Source of the DNA: Aegilops tauschii subsp. strangulata
Taxonomy: Eukaryota; Streptophyta; Magnoliopsida; Poales; Poaceae
Direction of reading: 5' to 3'
Assembly (NCBI RefSeq): GCF_002575655.3
Contig: NC_053039.3
Span: forward strand, 224,025,622 to 224,089,621
DNA: 64,000 nt
Part shown: in pieces, positions 54,218-64,000 of the stretch
Numbering within the stretch: the first letter of the stretch is position 1
Layout of the letters: each line of letters opens with the position of its first letter
Made by a program: the position numbers and the translations under genes
Notes under the pieces: generated by a model
What the model saw: only the letters and a program-made list of their open reading frames with translations
Databases searched by the model: none
Told to the model about the DNA's origin: nothing

Positions 54218-57200
54218 GTTTTCTTTGAACAACATCCTCTGCTTAAACACAATTTGCCTATAGAAACTCTAGGAGGTCCTCCTCCACCTAAAGGTGATCC
54301 TGTGTTTGAATTAAAACAATTGCCAGACACTTTGAAATATGCTTATCTTGATGAAAAGAAAATATATCCTGTTATTATTAGTGCTAACCTTTCAGAACAT
54401 GAAGAAGAAAGATTATTGAAAGTTCTAAGGAAGCACCGGGCTGCTATTGGATATACTCTTGATGATTTAAAGGGCATTAGTCCCACTCTATGTCAGCACA
54501 AAATTAATATGGAACCTGATGCTGAATCCGTTGGTGATCAACAACGTTGGTTGAATCGAAAACTGAAGGAAGTGGTAAGAAGGGAAATCTTAAAACTTCT
54601 GGAAGCAGGTATAATCTATCCTATAGCTGACAGTAGATGGGTAAGTCCTGTTCATTGTGTCCCTAAGAAAGGAGGTATTACGGTTGTTCCTAATGATAAG
54701 AATGAACTTATTCCACAAAGAATTGTTACAGGCTATAGAATGGTAATTGATTACAGAAAATGAAACAAAGCAACTAGAAAAGATCATTACCCTTTGCCTT
54801 TTATTGATCAAATGCTTGAAAGATTATCTAAGCACACACACACTTTTGCTTCCTAGATGGATACTCTTGTTTTTCACAAATACCTGTTTCTCAACCTGAT
54901 CAAGAAAAGACTACTTTTACTTGTCCCTTTGGAACTTATGCTTATAGACGTATGCCTTTTGGTTTATGTAATGCACCTGCTACCTTTCAAAGATGTATGA
55001 CTACTATATTCTCTGACTTTTGTGAAAAGATTGTTGAGGTTTTCATGGATGACTTTTCTGTTTATGGGCAGTCTTTTGATGATTGTTTAAGCAATCTTGA
55101 GTGAGTTTTGCAGAGATGTGAACAAACAAATCTTATATTGAATTGGGAGAAGTGCCACTTTATGGTTAATGAAGGCATTGTCTTGGGTCATAAATTTCTG
55201 AAAGAGGTATTGAAGTGGACCAAGCTAAGGTTGATGCAATTGAGAAAATGCCATGTCCTAAGGACATCAAAGGTATTTGTAGTTTCCTAGGTCATGCTAG
55301 TTTCTGTAGGAGATTTATCAAAGACTTCTCTAAAATTTCTACGCCTCTTACAAATCTTTTGCAAAAGGATATTCCTTTTATTTTTGATGATGATTGTCTT
55401 GAAGCCTTTGAAACACTCAAGAAAGCCTTAATATATGCACCTATTGTTCAACCACCTGATTGGAACTTGCCTTTTGAAATTATGTGTGATGCTAGTGATT
55501 ATGATGTTGGTGGTGTTCTAGGACAAAGAGTTGATAAGAAATTGAATGTTATTCATTATGCTAGTAAAACTCTAGACAGTGCTCAAAGAAATTATGCTAC
55601 TACTGAAAAAGAATTCTTAGCAGTGGTGTTTGCTTGTGATAAATTTAGATCTTATATTGTTGATTCCAAAGTAACTGTTCACACAGACCATGCTGCTATT
55701 AATTATCTTATGGAAAAGAAAGATGCTAAACCTAGAGTTATTCGTTGGGTTCTCTTGTTACAAGAATTTGATTTACATATCATTGATAGAAAAGGAGCTG
55801 AGAACCCCGTAGCTGATAACTTGTTTAGGCTTGAAAATGTGCTTGATGACCCACTACCTATCGATGATAGTTTTCCTGATGAGTAGTTAGCTGCAATAAA
55901 TGTTTCTCATAGTACTCCTTGGTATGTTGACTACGTTAATTACATTGTTGCTAAATATTTACCACCTAGCTTTACATACCAGCAAAAGAAAAAATTCTTG
56001 TATGATTTAAGACATTACTTTTGGGATGACCCACATCTTTATAAAGAAGGAGTAGATGGTATTATTAGACATTGTGTACATGAGCATGAACAGGGACAAA
56101 TCCTACGGAAATGTCACTCCGAGGCTTATGGACGGCATCATGCTGGAGATAGAACTGCTCACAAGGTATTGCAATCTGGATTTTATTGGCCTACTCTCTT
56201 CAAGGATGCCCGTAAGTTTGTCTCTTCTTGTGATGAATGTCAAAGAATAGGTAATATCGGTAAGCGTCAAGAGATGCCTATGAATTATTCACTTGGTGTT
56301 GAACCATTTGATGTTTGGGGATTTGATTACATGGAACCTTTTCCTTCCTCTAATGGGTATACACATATCTTGGTTGTTGTTTATTATGTTACTAAATGGT
56401 AGAAGCTATTCCAACTAGTAGTGTTGATCACAACACCTCTATTAAAATGCTTAAGGAAGTTATTTTCCCAAGGTTTGGAGTCCCTAGATATTTAATGACT
56501 GATGGTGGTTCACACTTTATTCATGGTGCTTTCCACAAGATGCTTGCTAAGTATGATCTTAACCATAGAATTGCATCACCCTATCATCCTCAGTCTAGTG
56601 GTCAAGTTGAACTTAGCAACAGAGAAATAAAATTAATTTCGCAAAAGACTGTTAATAGGTCCAAGAAGAATTGGTCTAAGAAATTAGATGATGCACTTTG
56701 CGCTTATAGAACAGCATATAAAAATCCTGTGGGTATGTCTCCTTATAAAATGGTTTATGGAAAAGCTTGTCATTTGCCTCTTGAGTTAGAACATAAAGCA
56801 TATTGGGCAGTTAAAGAACTCAGCTACGATTTCAAACTTGCTGGTGAAAAGAGGTTATTTGATATAAGCTCCTTAGATGAATGGAGAACCCAAGCTTATG
56901 AAAATGCGAGGCATGACAAAAGAATTCAAAAGCGTGAATTTAAATTTGGAGAATATGTTCTTTTGTACAACTCTCATTTTAGATTTTTTGCAGGAAAGCT
57001 CCTCTCAAAATGGGAAGGCCCATACATCATCGAGGAGGTTTACCGGTCTGGCGCCATCAAAATAAATAACTCTGAAGGTACTAACCCAAAGGTTGTCAAC
57101 GGGCAACGAATAAAGCATTATATCTCAGGTACGCCTATCAATGTTGAAAGTAATATTATCCAAACTTTTACACCGGAAGAACACATAAAAGAGTCCTTTC

Positions 57201-57220
57201 GGAACACTCAAGAATCGTGA
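54218..57220 (+). pseudogene. Pol of the Athila-like element: RT, RNase H, integrase
   Basis: RT starts with ILKLLEAGIIYPIADSRWVS and PVHCVPKKGGITVV, hits a TGA at 54761-54763, and continues to MPFGLCNAPATFQRCM and VFMDDFSVYG (the catalytic F-M-D-D, about 55038-55067). TAG near 54855 and TGA near 55101 add breaks. RNase H (about 55215-55886) has [15 protein letters not shown] and [10 protein letters not shown]. Integrase has an HHCC finger (GRHHAGDRTAHK, CDECQRIG), WGFDYMEPF, MTDGGSHF and SSGQVELSNRE. A one-base shift near 56398 splits it. The C-terminus runs to 57220 (FTPEEHIKESFRNTQES). Confidence 0.9.
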
Positions 57221-57553
57221 AAATAAAGAGGTACGTGATAGGGTAAGTAAACGGACTTCGAAAAATCCGCAAAAATATTTTTATCAGTTTTGGAATATTT
57301 TAAAATTTTGGAAATAAAGAAACTTCCAGGAAGCGTCCCCTGGTGGGCACAAGACACCAGGGCGCGCAGCCTGGCGCGCCCTGGTGGGTTGTGCCCACCT
57401 GGGACACCTTCCGTACTCTGTTTTTCTTCCATATGCTTGTCCTCCAAGATAAAAAAATCTATATTATACTTCCCGAACCTGTTAACCACCATATCACGGA
57501 GAAATCCTCTGTCCTCTTTTTCCCTTGCTATTTTCTATTAGATACCATCTACC

Positions 57554-58067
57554 ATGGCCACTTCAAGCTCCTCCAAGGACAAGTTCTTCAAGAGTCATCA
57601 ACCCTTATCTGCGGGAGGTGGTGCAGCACCCTCAAACCATCCAGATGCAGGAGGGGGTGTTGTACATCCGCGATGAGCAAGGTCCCAAGGGCACGAGAAC
57701 TGTGGAGTCCGGGCTTGAAGCCATGGAGCAGGAAGTCTTCCGGTGCAAGGGGATGGTGGAGCGTTGGCTCAATGCTAATCACTTTATGATCGCGGACCTT
57801 TCCCGTGATCTCAAGGTGGATGGCAAGCCCATGAAGGACATCGTCTTCACCTTCAACGAGCAAATCAACTTCCTCCAAAGACAGATCTATGACCTCAAAA
57901 ACCAAGTCTTTGAATATGGGGCAAGGTTCAAAGGTATGAGTTTGGCTACTAGTTGCAGGACCCGTGAGACTCACTCCTCTTATGATGGTGGACCAGTGCC
58001 ATGGAAGTCCGAGGACAAGATCTCTTCTTCACCACCATCATGTTCTTCACCACCAAATGAGAATTGA
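57554..58067 (+). pseudogene. Extra ORF downstream of pol in the Athila-like element
   Basis: An ATG at 57554 starts MATSSSSKDKFFK. A frame change near 57590 leads to YLREVVQHPQTIQMQEGVLY and continues through GLEAMEQEVFRCKGMVERW and FTFNEQINFLQRQIYDLKNQ, likely coiled coil, to a TGA at 58065-58067. It lies where Athila elements may carry an env-like ORF. I see no signal peptide or membrane segment, so an envelope role is not supported. Confidence 0.5.
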
Positions 58068-59661
58068 GTATCGGGTATGGGCACTCCCCTTGGCTCCCTC
58101 CAAGCTTGGGGGAGGTGCCCCGGTATCGTATCATCCCACTATCTTTTTGCTTTTACTTATCGTAGTTCGATCATTTGCTTTTAGATGAAATCAAGTTTAG
58201 TTCGATCCTTTCTTCTTTGAGAGTTTGCTTAGTGATCTATGCTTGTAATCGTGTGCAAGTTATATAATAAAGTTAGTTTGATTTTTTGCTTTCTTTACTC
58301 TCATGTTGCAAATAAAGAAAAGAAATAAAGAAAGAAACAGAGAAAGGAAATAAATAGAAGAAAGGAAATTAATCAATAAGATTATATACTAATCCTATGG
58401 TAGGTGATGGCACCACATAAGGAAAAGTATAAGTAGAAACTTTTATTAGAGATTGATAAACATAGAATTAGTCAATGATGCAACTCATGAAAGAATTAAT
58501 AAGGGAAGAAAAGATTCACATATAGATATACTATCCTAGAAATCTTTTGTGATTGTGAGCCCTCATCAAAATATTATATGCCAAAATTGTTGACGTTGGA
58601 CAAGGAAGACAACTTAATGGTTTATGTTTGTTTATATTCACATAGAAGTCATATTTTCATAGATCCTTTAACATGTGGTGCTTGCCCCCTATCTTTGCTA
58701 GCCAAAAAATTCCGCACTAAGTAGAGATACTACTTGTGCATCGAAAAATCCTTAAACCCAAATCTTTTTCAAGTGTCCACCATACCTACCTAGGGATTGA
58801 GCAAGATATCTCAAGTAAGTTGTCATCGGTGCAAAAAGGCAATAAAAATTGCTTCTAAAAGTGTGAGATAATTTAGTGTAAGAGAAAACTGAGCATTGTA
58901 CGAACTTGGATGACAAAGAATAAAAGCGACAGACTGCATAATAAAGGTTGTCATCTTAAGGGGCAATACAACATGACGTTCTCTTGCACTAAGGGATTGA
59001 GCATACAAACAAATAAGCGCATGGCAACCTCTGCTTCCCTCTGTGAAGGGCCCTTCCTTTATTTTTATGCACTTACTTTTATGCAAAGAGTCAAAGTTTT
59101 CCTTCTATTCCTTTTATTTTTCTCCTTTGGCAAGCATCATGTGGTGAGGAAAGATCTAGGCACATATGTCCAGTTGAATATAGACAGCATGAGTTATTAT
59201 TGTTGAAATCACCCTTGAGGTGAGTAGGTTGGGAGGCGAAACTATAAGCCCCTATCTTTCTATGTATCCGATTGAAATGTTTTGCTCATGGGTACGAGGT
59301 GAGTGTTAGCAATCATAGAAGACTATATGATGGTTGAGTATGTGGACTTGCCTAAAGGCTCCGATACGTGACCCTTCCTGAAAAGATGATGAATTGCAGT
59401 TGCAAAGTTGACTGAGAACATAGGTTGTCGGTTTCTAATAGAGTTTTTGCTTTATACTTCGATTGTGTGATGAACTATTACTTATTCATGAGAAGTATAC
59501 GATAAAAGTTCTATGATAAAAGTCCTCTGTTTAATTTTATTGTTGTTACAATAATCAACATGATGCTTCTATGTCCGTATTTTGTTTTTATCGACACCTC
59601 TCTCTCAAAGCATGTGGACATGTTTTTCGATTTCGGTTTTCGCTTGAGAACAAGCGAGGTC
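58068..59661 (+). other. Non-coding 3' region of the Athila-like element
   Basis: A/G-rich stretch at 58310-58380 (AAAGAAAAGAAATAAAGAAA). The longest frames are under 100 codons and show no domain. It ends in GCGAGGTCAAAGCTTGGGGG before the 3' LTR. Confidence 0.6.
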
Positions 59662-59676
59662 AAAGCTTGGGGGAGT
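59662..59676 (+). promoter_or_regulatory. Polypurine tract of the Athila-like element
   Basis: AAGCTTGGGGGAGT immediately precedes TGATACGTCC at 59677. Confidence 0.8.
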
Positions 59677-61198
59677 TGATACGTCCATTTTGCATCATGT
59701 TTTCTTACTATTATTTATAATGTTTTTATCCATAATAATGCTTTTTGGAGTAATTCTAATGCCTTTTCTCTCATAATTTGCAAGGAACACACCAAGAGGG
59801 AGATTTCCGGCACCTGGAAATCTGGACCTGGAAAAGCTACGTCAGGCCACCTATTCTGCACAACTCCAAATGAGCTGAAACTTCACGGAGATTATTTATG
59901 GATTATTTAAGGAATATTGGAGCCAATAAACACCAGAGGAGGGCCACCAGGTGGGCACAACCCACCTGGGCGCGCCAGGGCCCCCAGGCGCGCCCTGGTG
60001 GGTTGTGGACTCCTCAGCCCACCTCCGGTGCCCATCTTCTGGTATATAAGCCATTTTTACTTAGAAAAATAAGGAGGAGACTTTCGGGACGGAGCACCGC
60101 CGTCTCGAGGCGGAACTTGGGCAGCTGCACTTTGCCCTCCGGCGGAGCGATTCCGCCGAGGGAACTTCCCTCCCGGAGGGGGAAATCATCGTCATCATCA
60201 TCACCAACAACTCTCCCATCTTGGGGAGGGCAATCTCCATCAACATCTTCAACAGCACCATCTCCTCTCAAACCCTAGTTCATCTCTTGTATTCAATCTT
60301 GTTACTGGAACTATATATTGGTGCTTGTGGGTGACTAGTAGTGTTGATTACATCTTGTAGTTGATTACTATATGGTTTATTTGGTGGAAGATTATATGTT
60401 CAGATCCATCTTGCTATTTAATACTCCTCTGATCATGAACATGTTTATCATTTGTGAGTAGTTGCTTTTGTTCTTAAGGTCACGGGGGAAATCATGTTGC
60501 AAGTAATCATGTGAACTTGATATGTGTTTGATATTTTGATAGTATGTATGTTGTTATTCCCTTAGTGGTGTCATGTGAACGTCAACTACATGACACTTCA
60601 CCATATTTGGACCTAAGGGAATGCATTGTGGAGTAGCAATTAGATGGTGGGTTGCGAGACTGATAGAAGCTTAAACCCCAGTTTATGCGCTATTTCGTAA
60701 GGGACCGATTGTATCCAAAAGTTTAATGCTATGGTTAGAATTTATTCTTAATACTTTTCTCGTAGTTGCGGATGCTTGCGGGAGGGTTAATCATAAGTAG
60801 GAGGTTTGTTCAAGTAAGAACAACACCTAAGCACCGGTCCACCCACATATCAAATTATCAAAGTAGCGAACACAAATCAAACCAACATGATGAAAGTGAC
60901 TAGATGAAATTCCCGTGTACCCTCAAGAACGCTTTGCTTATCATAAGAGACCATTTTGGCCTGTCCTTTGCCTCAAAAGGATTGGGCTACCTTGCTGCAC
61001 TTTTGTTACTAGTATCATTACTTGCTTGTTGCAAATTATCTCACTATCAAACTACTCTACTACTTACAATTTCAGCACTTGCAGACATTACCTTACTGAA
61101 AACTACTTGTCATTTCCTTCTGCTAGCTCCTCGTAGGGTTCGACACTCTTACTTATCGAAAAGAGCTACAATTGATCCCGTATACTTGTGGGTCATCA
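59677..61198 (+). repeat. 3' LTR of the Athila-like element
   Basis: Pairs with 50890-52408. TATA motif GGTATATAAGCC lies near 60041. It ends GGTCATCA at 61198 and is followed by CGGTC. Confidence 0.92.
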
Positions 61199-61203
61199 CG
61201 GTC
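61199..61203. repeat. Target-site duplication CGGTC, right
   Basis: Identical to 50885-50889. Confidence 0.93.
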
Positions 61204-61960
61204 CCACACCATCGTCAACCTATATAGTCAATAAACGAGAGAATTGCACAAGGAGCGCCCGTCAGTTGGGACCCAGCAGCTCGAGCAGTATTTGTTTTTT
61301 TAGGTGTAAGCGGAGTTTTTCTTGAGCGATGTTTTTGTTGTTGTTCAGAGGAGCAGGGTATCAACTGGGCGGGCTGTGGCCCGTCTAGCCCCGGCTATTA
61401 TTTTATTTCGACCAAATATCCAGCCTGATATTATTTCTTCAAGGTGAAAATGGCTAGCCCAGCTATACTTTTTTTGCGGAATACCCAACCCAGGTCAACT
61501 TGTTATTCTCCGCCCCGCTGGGCTGTACATCTTTCCTATTAGTCCTAAAAGAAAATGGGCTTTAACAAATAATAAATGGGATGTAATTATAAAAACTGGG
61601 ATGTAAATATACAAAAACCACCGAGCAGGTAATTAGTTTCAAAAATATTATTGGTTGAATTTGGGAATTTTCATTTCATTACTTATTGCGCGTGCAGTAT
61701 TTTTTTAGATTTGTACCTAATACAAATTCATTTTGAAATTATATTTAGTATGACTCGAAATTTCGAGATAATTTTATTCGGATCCCATCAAAATGTGGGA
61801 TTTTTGGTTGAATTCTGTTTTGAGAGGTTGGTTTAAATTATTAATCGTTGTCCTGGCTAGAAAATAGGCTGTAATTTTAACATAATGTAAATGGGTTGTA
61901 GTATATTCCATTAGAATTCAAAAATGGGTTGTACACTATTACAAATCGCAAATGGGCTAT
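61204..61960. other. AT-rich non-coding region, probably DNA-transposon derived
   Basis: No gene is visible. Repeated AAATGGG(T/C)TGTA words near 61888-61960 and GGGCTGT words suggest CACTA-type internal sequence. No ends could be located. Confidence 0.4.
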
Positions 61961-63186
61961 ATGTTCTCTGCCACATATGTTACGCTCACTTGTGGGCCTA
62001 CTATTTTTTTGAGAATTATAGTTAGTGACGCGTACGAAAGGCTTGTGGGCCTACTAAGGCGTACGGAAGGCTTTGTAAACTTAAAGTCAAGACACGATTC
62101 TAGCAGCAGTGGCCGTTGGATGTCCATCCAACGGCTGTAGTGCTTCTTCAATCTCGGATATTCTTGCTTCAGCTACCCAAACCACTGCCAGCGGTACCGC
62201 CTGCTACCGCCTCCCGTGACCGGCTGTGCTGCCGTGTAGGCTTCAGCGGCCCACTCTACTTCAAAACGCCGTCCAGGCCACTCCTCTACTCACCAACACC
62301 TCTTGTTCTTCACCGGCGACGGCAACCTCACACCGCAACCGAACCAGTGAACCCTAGTACTCCCCTCCACGCGGGCATCCACTGCTATGTCTTCGCCGGC
62401 TCCGGGTCGTTCCCTTCGTAATACTCGCCATCGTTCACTGCGTTGGTTCTCTCGGCGTGGCGTGGTCAACTTTGTCAGTAAATGATAGCCATCGGGGACA
62501 GAGATCCAGTGCCTTGCCCACAACAAGGCACGGCGTAACTGGCGGCCAGCCAGCCGTTGGATCAGGGGGGCAGCTCAGATGAGGCATGTACGTGGATTGG
62601 CTGACGGTAGGGACGCACATGGCCCATGACCGCATGCAGAAAGTGCCCCCGTATTATGCAAAAACAAATAATTTCTCCCCCTGACAAGTTTGACCCACCA
62701 GCTACATCTTCGCACGCAAGAAAGTGCTTCCTTTATTACGCGGAAATAAAAAGTTTGCTCTCCGTGACAGCTGGGGCCCACTAGCTTTATTATGATCCTT
62801 TTCGTGAAAATATAGATTGTACCGAAGATCCTAAATTGTTTACTTTTTATTCTAACTCGAAAAAGAAGAATAAAAAACAAGAAAACATCTTCGCATGCAA
62901 GGAAGTGCCACCTTAGTACGCGAAAAAACAAATTGATCCCCCCTGCTAGCTCGGACCCGCCAGATTTGTAGGCTGACTTGTGGGCCTACTAACTTAACAC
63001 GTACGCAGGGCTTTGTCACTTAGTAAATAAACGATTCTAGCTACACTGACCATTTGATGTAAGCTGCGTCTTCAACCTCTAGTCTTGTTGCTCCAGCCGC
63101 CCAAACCTGCGCCCACTGTACCGCCTGCTCCGGCCTCCCGTGGCCGGCTGTGCTGCCGCACAGGCCTCACCGCGCGACCATACTAC
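61961..63186 (-). mobile_element. Two remnants similar to the CACTA interior, inverted
   Basis: On the minus strand, TTGAAGAAGCACTACAGCCG and the following CTAGAATCG and TTAGTAGGCCCAC blocks (62000-62160) match 48240-48345. A second, more diverged copy lies at about 62880-63180 (CTTGTGGGCCTACTAACTTA, GGCCGGCTGTGCTGCCG). 62640-62760 also matches AGATGTAGCTGGTGGGTC. Element ends are not visible. Confidence 0.6.
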
Positions 63187-64000
63187 TGTTGGGGAACGTA
63201 GTAATTTCAAAAAAATTCCTACGCACACGCAAGATCATGGTGATGCATAGCAACGAGAGGGGAGAGTGTTGTCCACGTACCCTCGTAGACCGAAAACGGA
63301 AGCGTTAACACAACGCGGTTGATGTAGTCGTACGTCTTCACGATCCGACCGATCAAGTACCGAACGCACGGCACCTCCGAGTTCAGCACACGTTCAGCTC
63401 GATGACGTCCCTCGAACTCCGATCCAACCGAGTGTTGAGGGAGAGTTTCGTCAGCACGACGGCGTGATGACAATGTTGATGTTCTACCGACGCAGGGCTT
63501 CGCCTAAGCACCGCTACGATATTATCGAGGTGTAATATGGTGGAGGGGGGCACCGCACACGGCTAAAAGATCGTTGATCAATTGTGTGTATAGAGGTGCC
63601 CCCCTGCCCCCGTATATAAAGGAGCAAGGGGGAGGCCGCCGGCCTAGGAGGAGAGGCGCGCCAGGAGGAGTCCTACTCCTACCGGGAGTAGGACTCCCCC
63701 CTTTTCCATGTTGGACTAGGAGTGGAAGGGGGAAGACATGGAGGGGAGGAAGGAAGGGGGGCGTCGCCCCCCTCTCCTTGTCCTATTCGGACTGGGGGGA
63801 AGGGGCGCGCGGCCCTGCCCTGGCCTCCTCTCCTCTCTTCCACCTAGGCCCACTAAGGCCCATTAAGTTACCGGGGGGTTCCGGTAACCTCCCGGTACTC
63901 CGAAAAAATCCCGATTTCACCCGGAACACTTCCGATGTCCAAACATAGGCTTCCAATATATCAATCTTTATGTCTCGACCATTTCGAGACTCCTCGTCAT
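63187..64000 (-). mobile_element. Angela/BARE-like Copia LTR, running off the window
   Basis: It starts TGTTGGGGAACGTAGTAATT, the reverse complement of the 3' end of Angela/BARE/WIS LTRs as I know them. The minus strand has a TATA-like CCTTTATATACGGGG near 63610-63625. The rest of the element lies outside the window, so it may be complete or a solo LTR. The preceding bases CTACT (63182-63186) are the candidate duplication. Confidence 0.8.

Larger units (their letters stand above)
50890..61198 (+). mobile_element. Athila-type Gypsy LTR retrotransposon, full length
   Basis: The 10.3 kb element has LTRs of 1,519 and 1,522 bp that start TGATACGTCC and end GGTCATCA. It has a CGGTC duplication, a PBS of the TGGCACCATTTTCCGGGGAG type and a purine tract AAGCTTGGGGGAGT. 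Domain order gag, protease, RT, RNase H, integrase, then about 2.4 kb before the 3' LTR fits Athila. The style resembles wheat Sabrina/WHAM, a tentative name. About a dozen differences in the first 290 LTR bases show that it is not recent. Gag-pol is broken at several places. Confidence 0.92.

Noticed and set aside
1..64000. CRISPR arrays, tRNA or rRNA genes
   Set aside because: No regularly spaced identical repeats with unique spacers and no cloverleaf or rRNA-like sequence were noticed. tRNA-like words occur only as retrotransposon primer-binding sites.

Overview
This 64 kb window is a nest of transposable elements from a large grass genome, almost certainly Triticeae (wheat, Aegilops or a relative). 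The evidence is the set of element types: Tat/RIRE2-like Gypsy elements with an antisense intron-containing ORF, a SIRE/Maximus-like Copia element, a RIRE3/RIRE8-like chromovirus with an ORF0, an Athila-type Gypsy element with a TGATACGTCC LTR, a CACTA element, Stowaway and Tourist-like MITEs, and an Angela/BARE-like LTR at the right edge. I see no bacterial genes, rRNA, tRNA or CRISPR. I found no intact conserved host protein-coding gene. Family names come from memory of sequence style, not from a search.

Layout: (1) 1-465, short flank. (2) 466-9620, complete but pol-less Tat-like Gypsy element on the minus strand (TSD CCTGT). It has gag and protease remnants on the minus strand and a multi-exon antisense ORF on the plus strand. 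(3) 9626-10148, flank. (4) 10149-19249, Copia element on the plus strand with 1.6 kb LTRs and a decayed gag-pol. (5) 19250-32330, a non-TE-like region holding four tandem, diverged, gene-like units (A-D). They share a core promoter with a TATA box, a GC-rich first exon with a splice donor, and a short recurring exon motif. MITEs, a LINE end and a long hairpin interrupt them. (6) 32313-33088, a block that recurs at 45693-50740. (7) 34106-38736, left part of a second Tat-like element, fused at 38736/38737 to (8) 38737-45692, a scrambled RIRE3-like chromovirus (gag - ORF0 - PBS - 2.8 kb LTR - integrase/RNase H). (9) 45693-50740, second copy of the duplicated block, whose MITE is split by a 4.28 kb CACTA element (46093-50376, TSD TTG). 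(10) 50890-61198, full-length Athila-like Gypsy element (TSD CGGTC). (11) 61204-63186, remnants similar to the CACTA interior but inverted. (12) 63187-64000, end of an Angela-like LTR on the minus strand.

All retrotransposon coding regions seen carry stops or frameshifts, so none of these copies looks autonomous. The least explained part is the A-D unit family at 19.3-32.3 kb. It has promoter- and splice-like conservation across four diverged copies and at least eleven copies of one short motif, but no open frame that I can show is intact. It could be a lineage-specific gene or long non-coding RNA family, or a decayed gene cluster.
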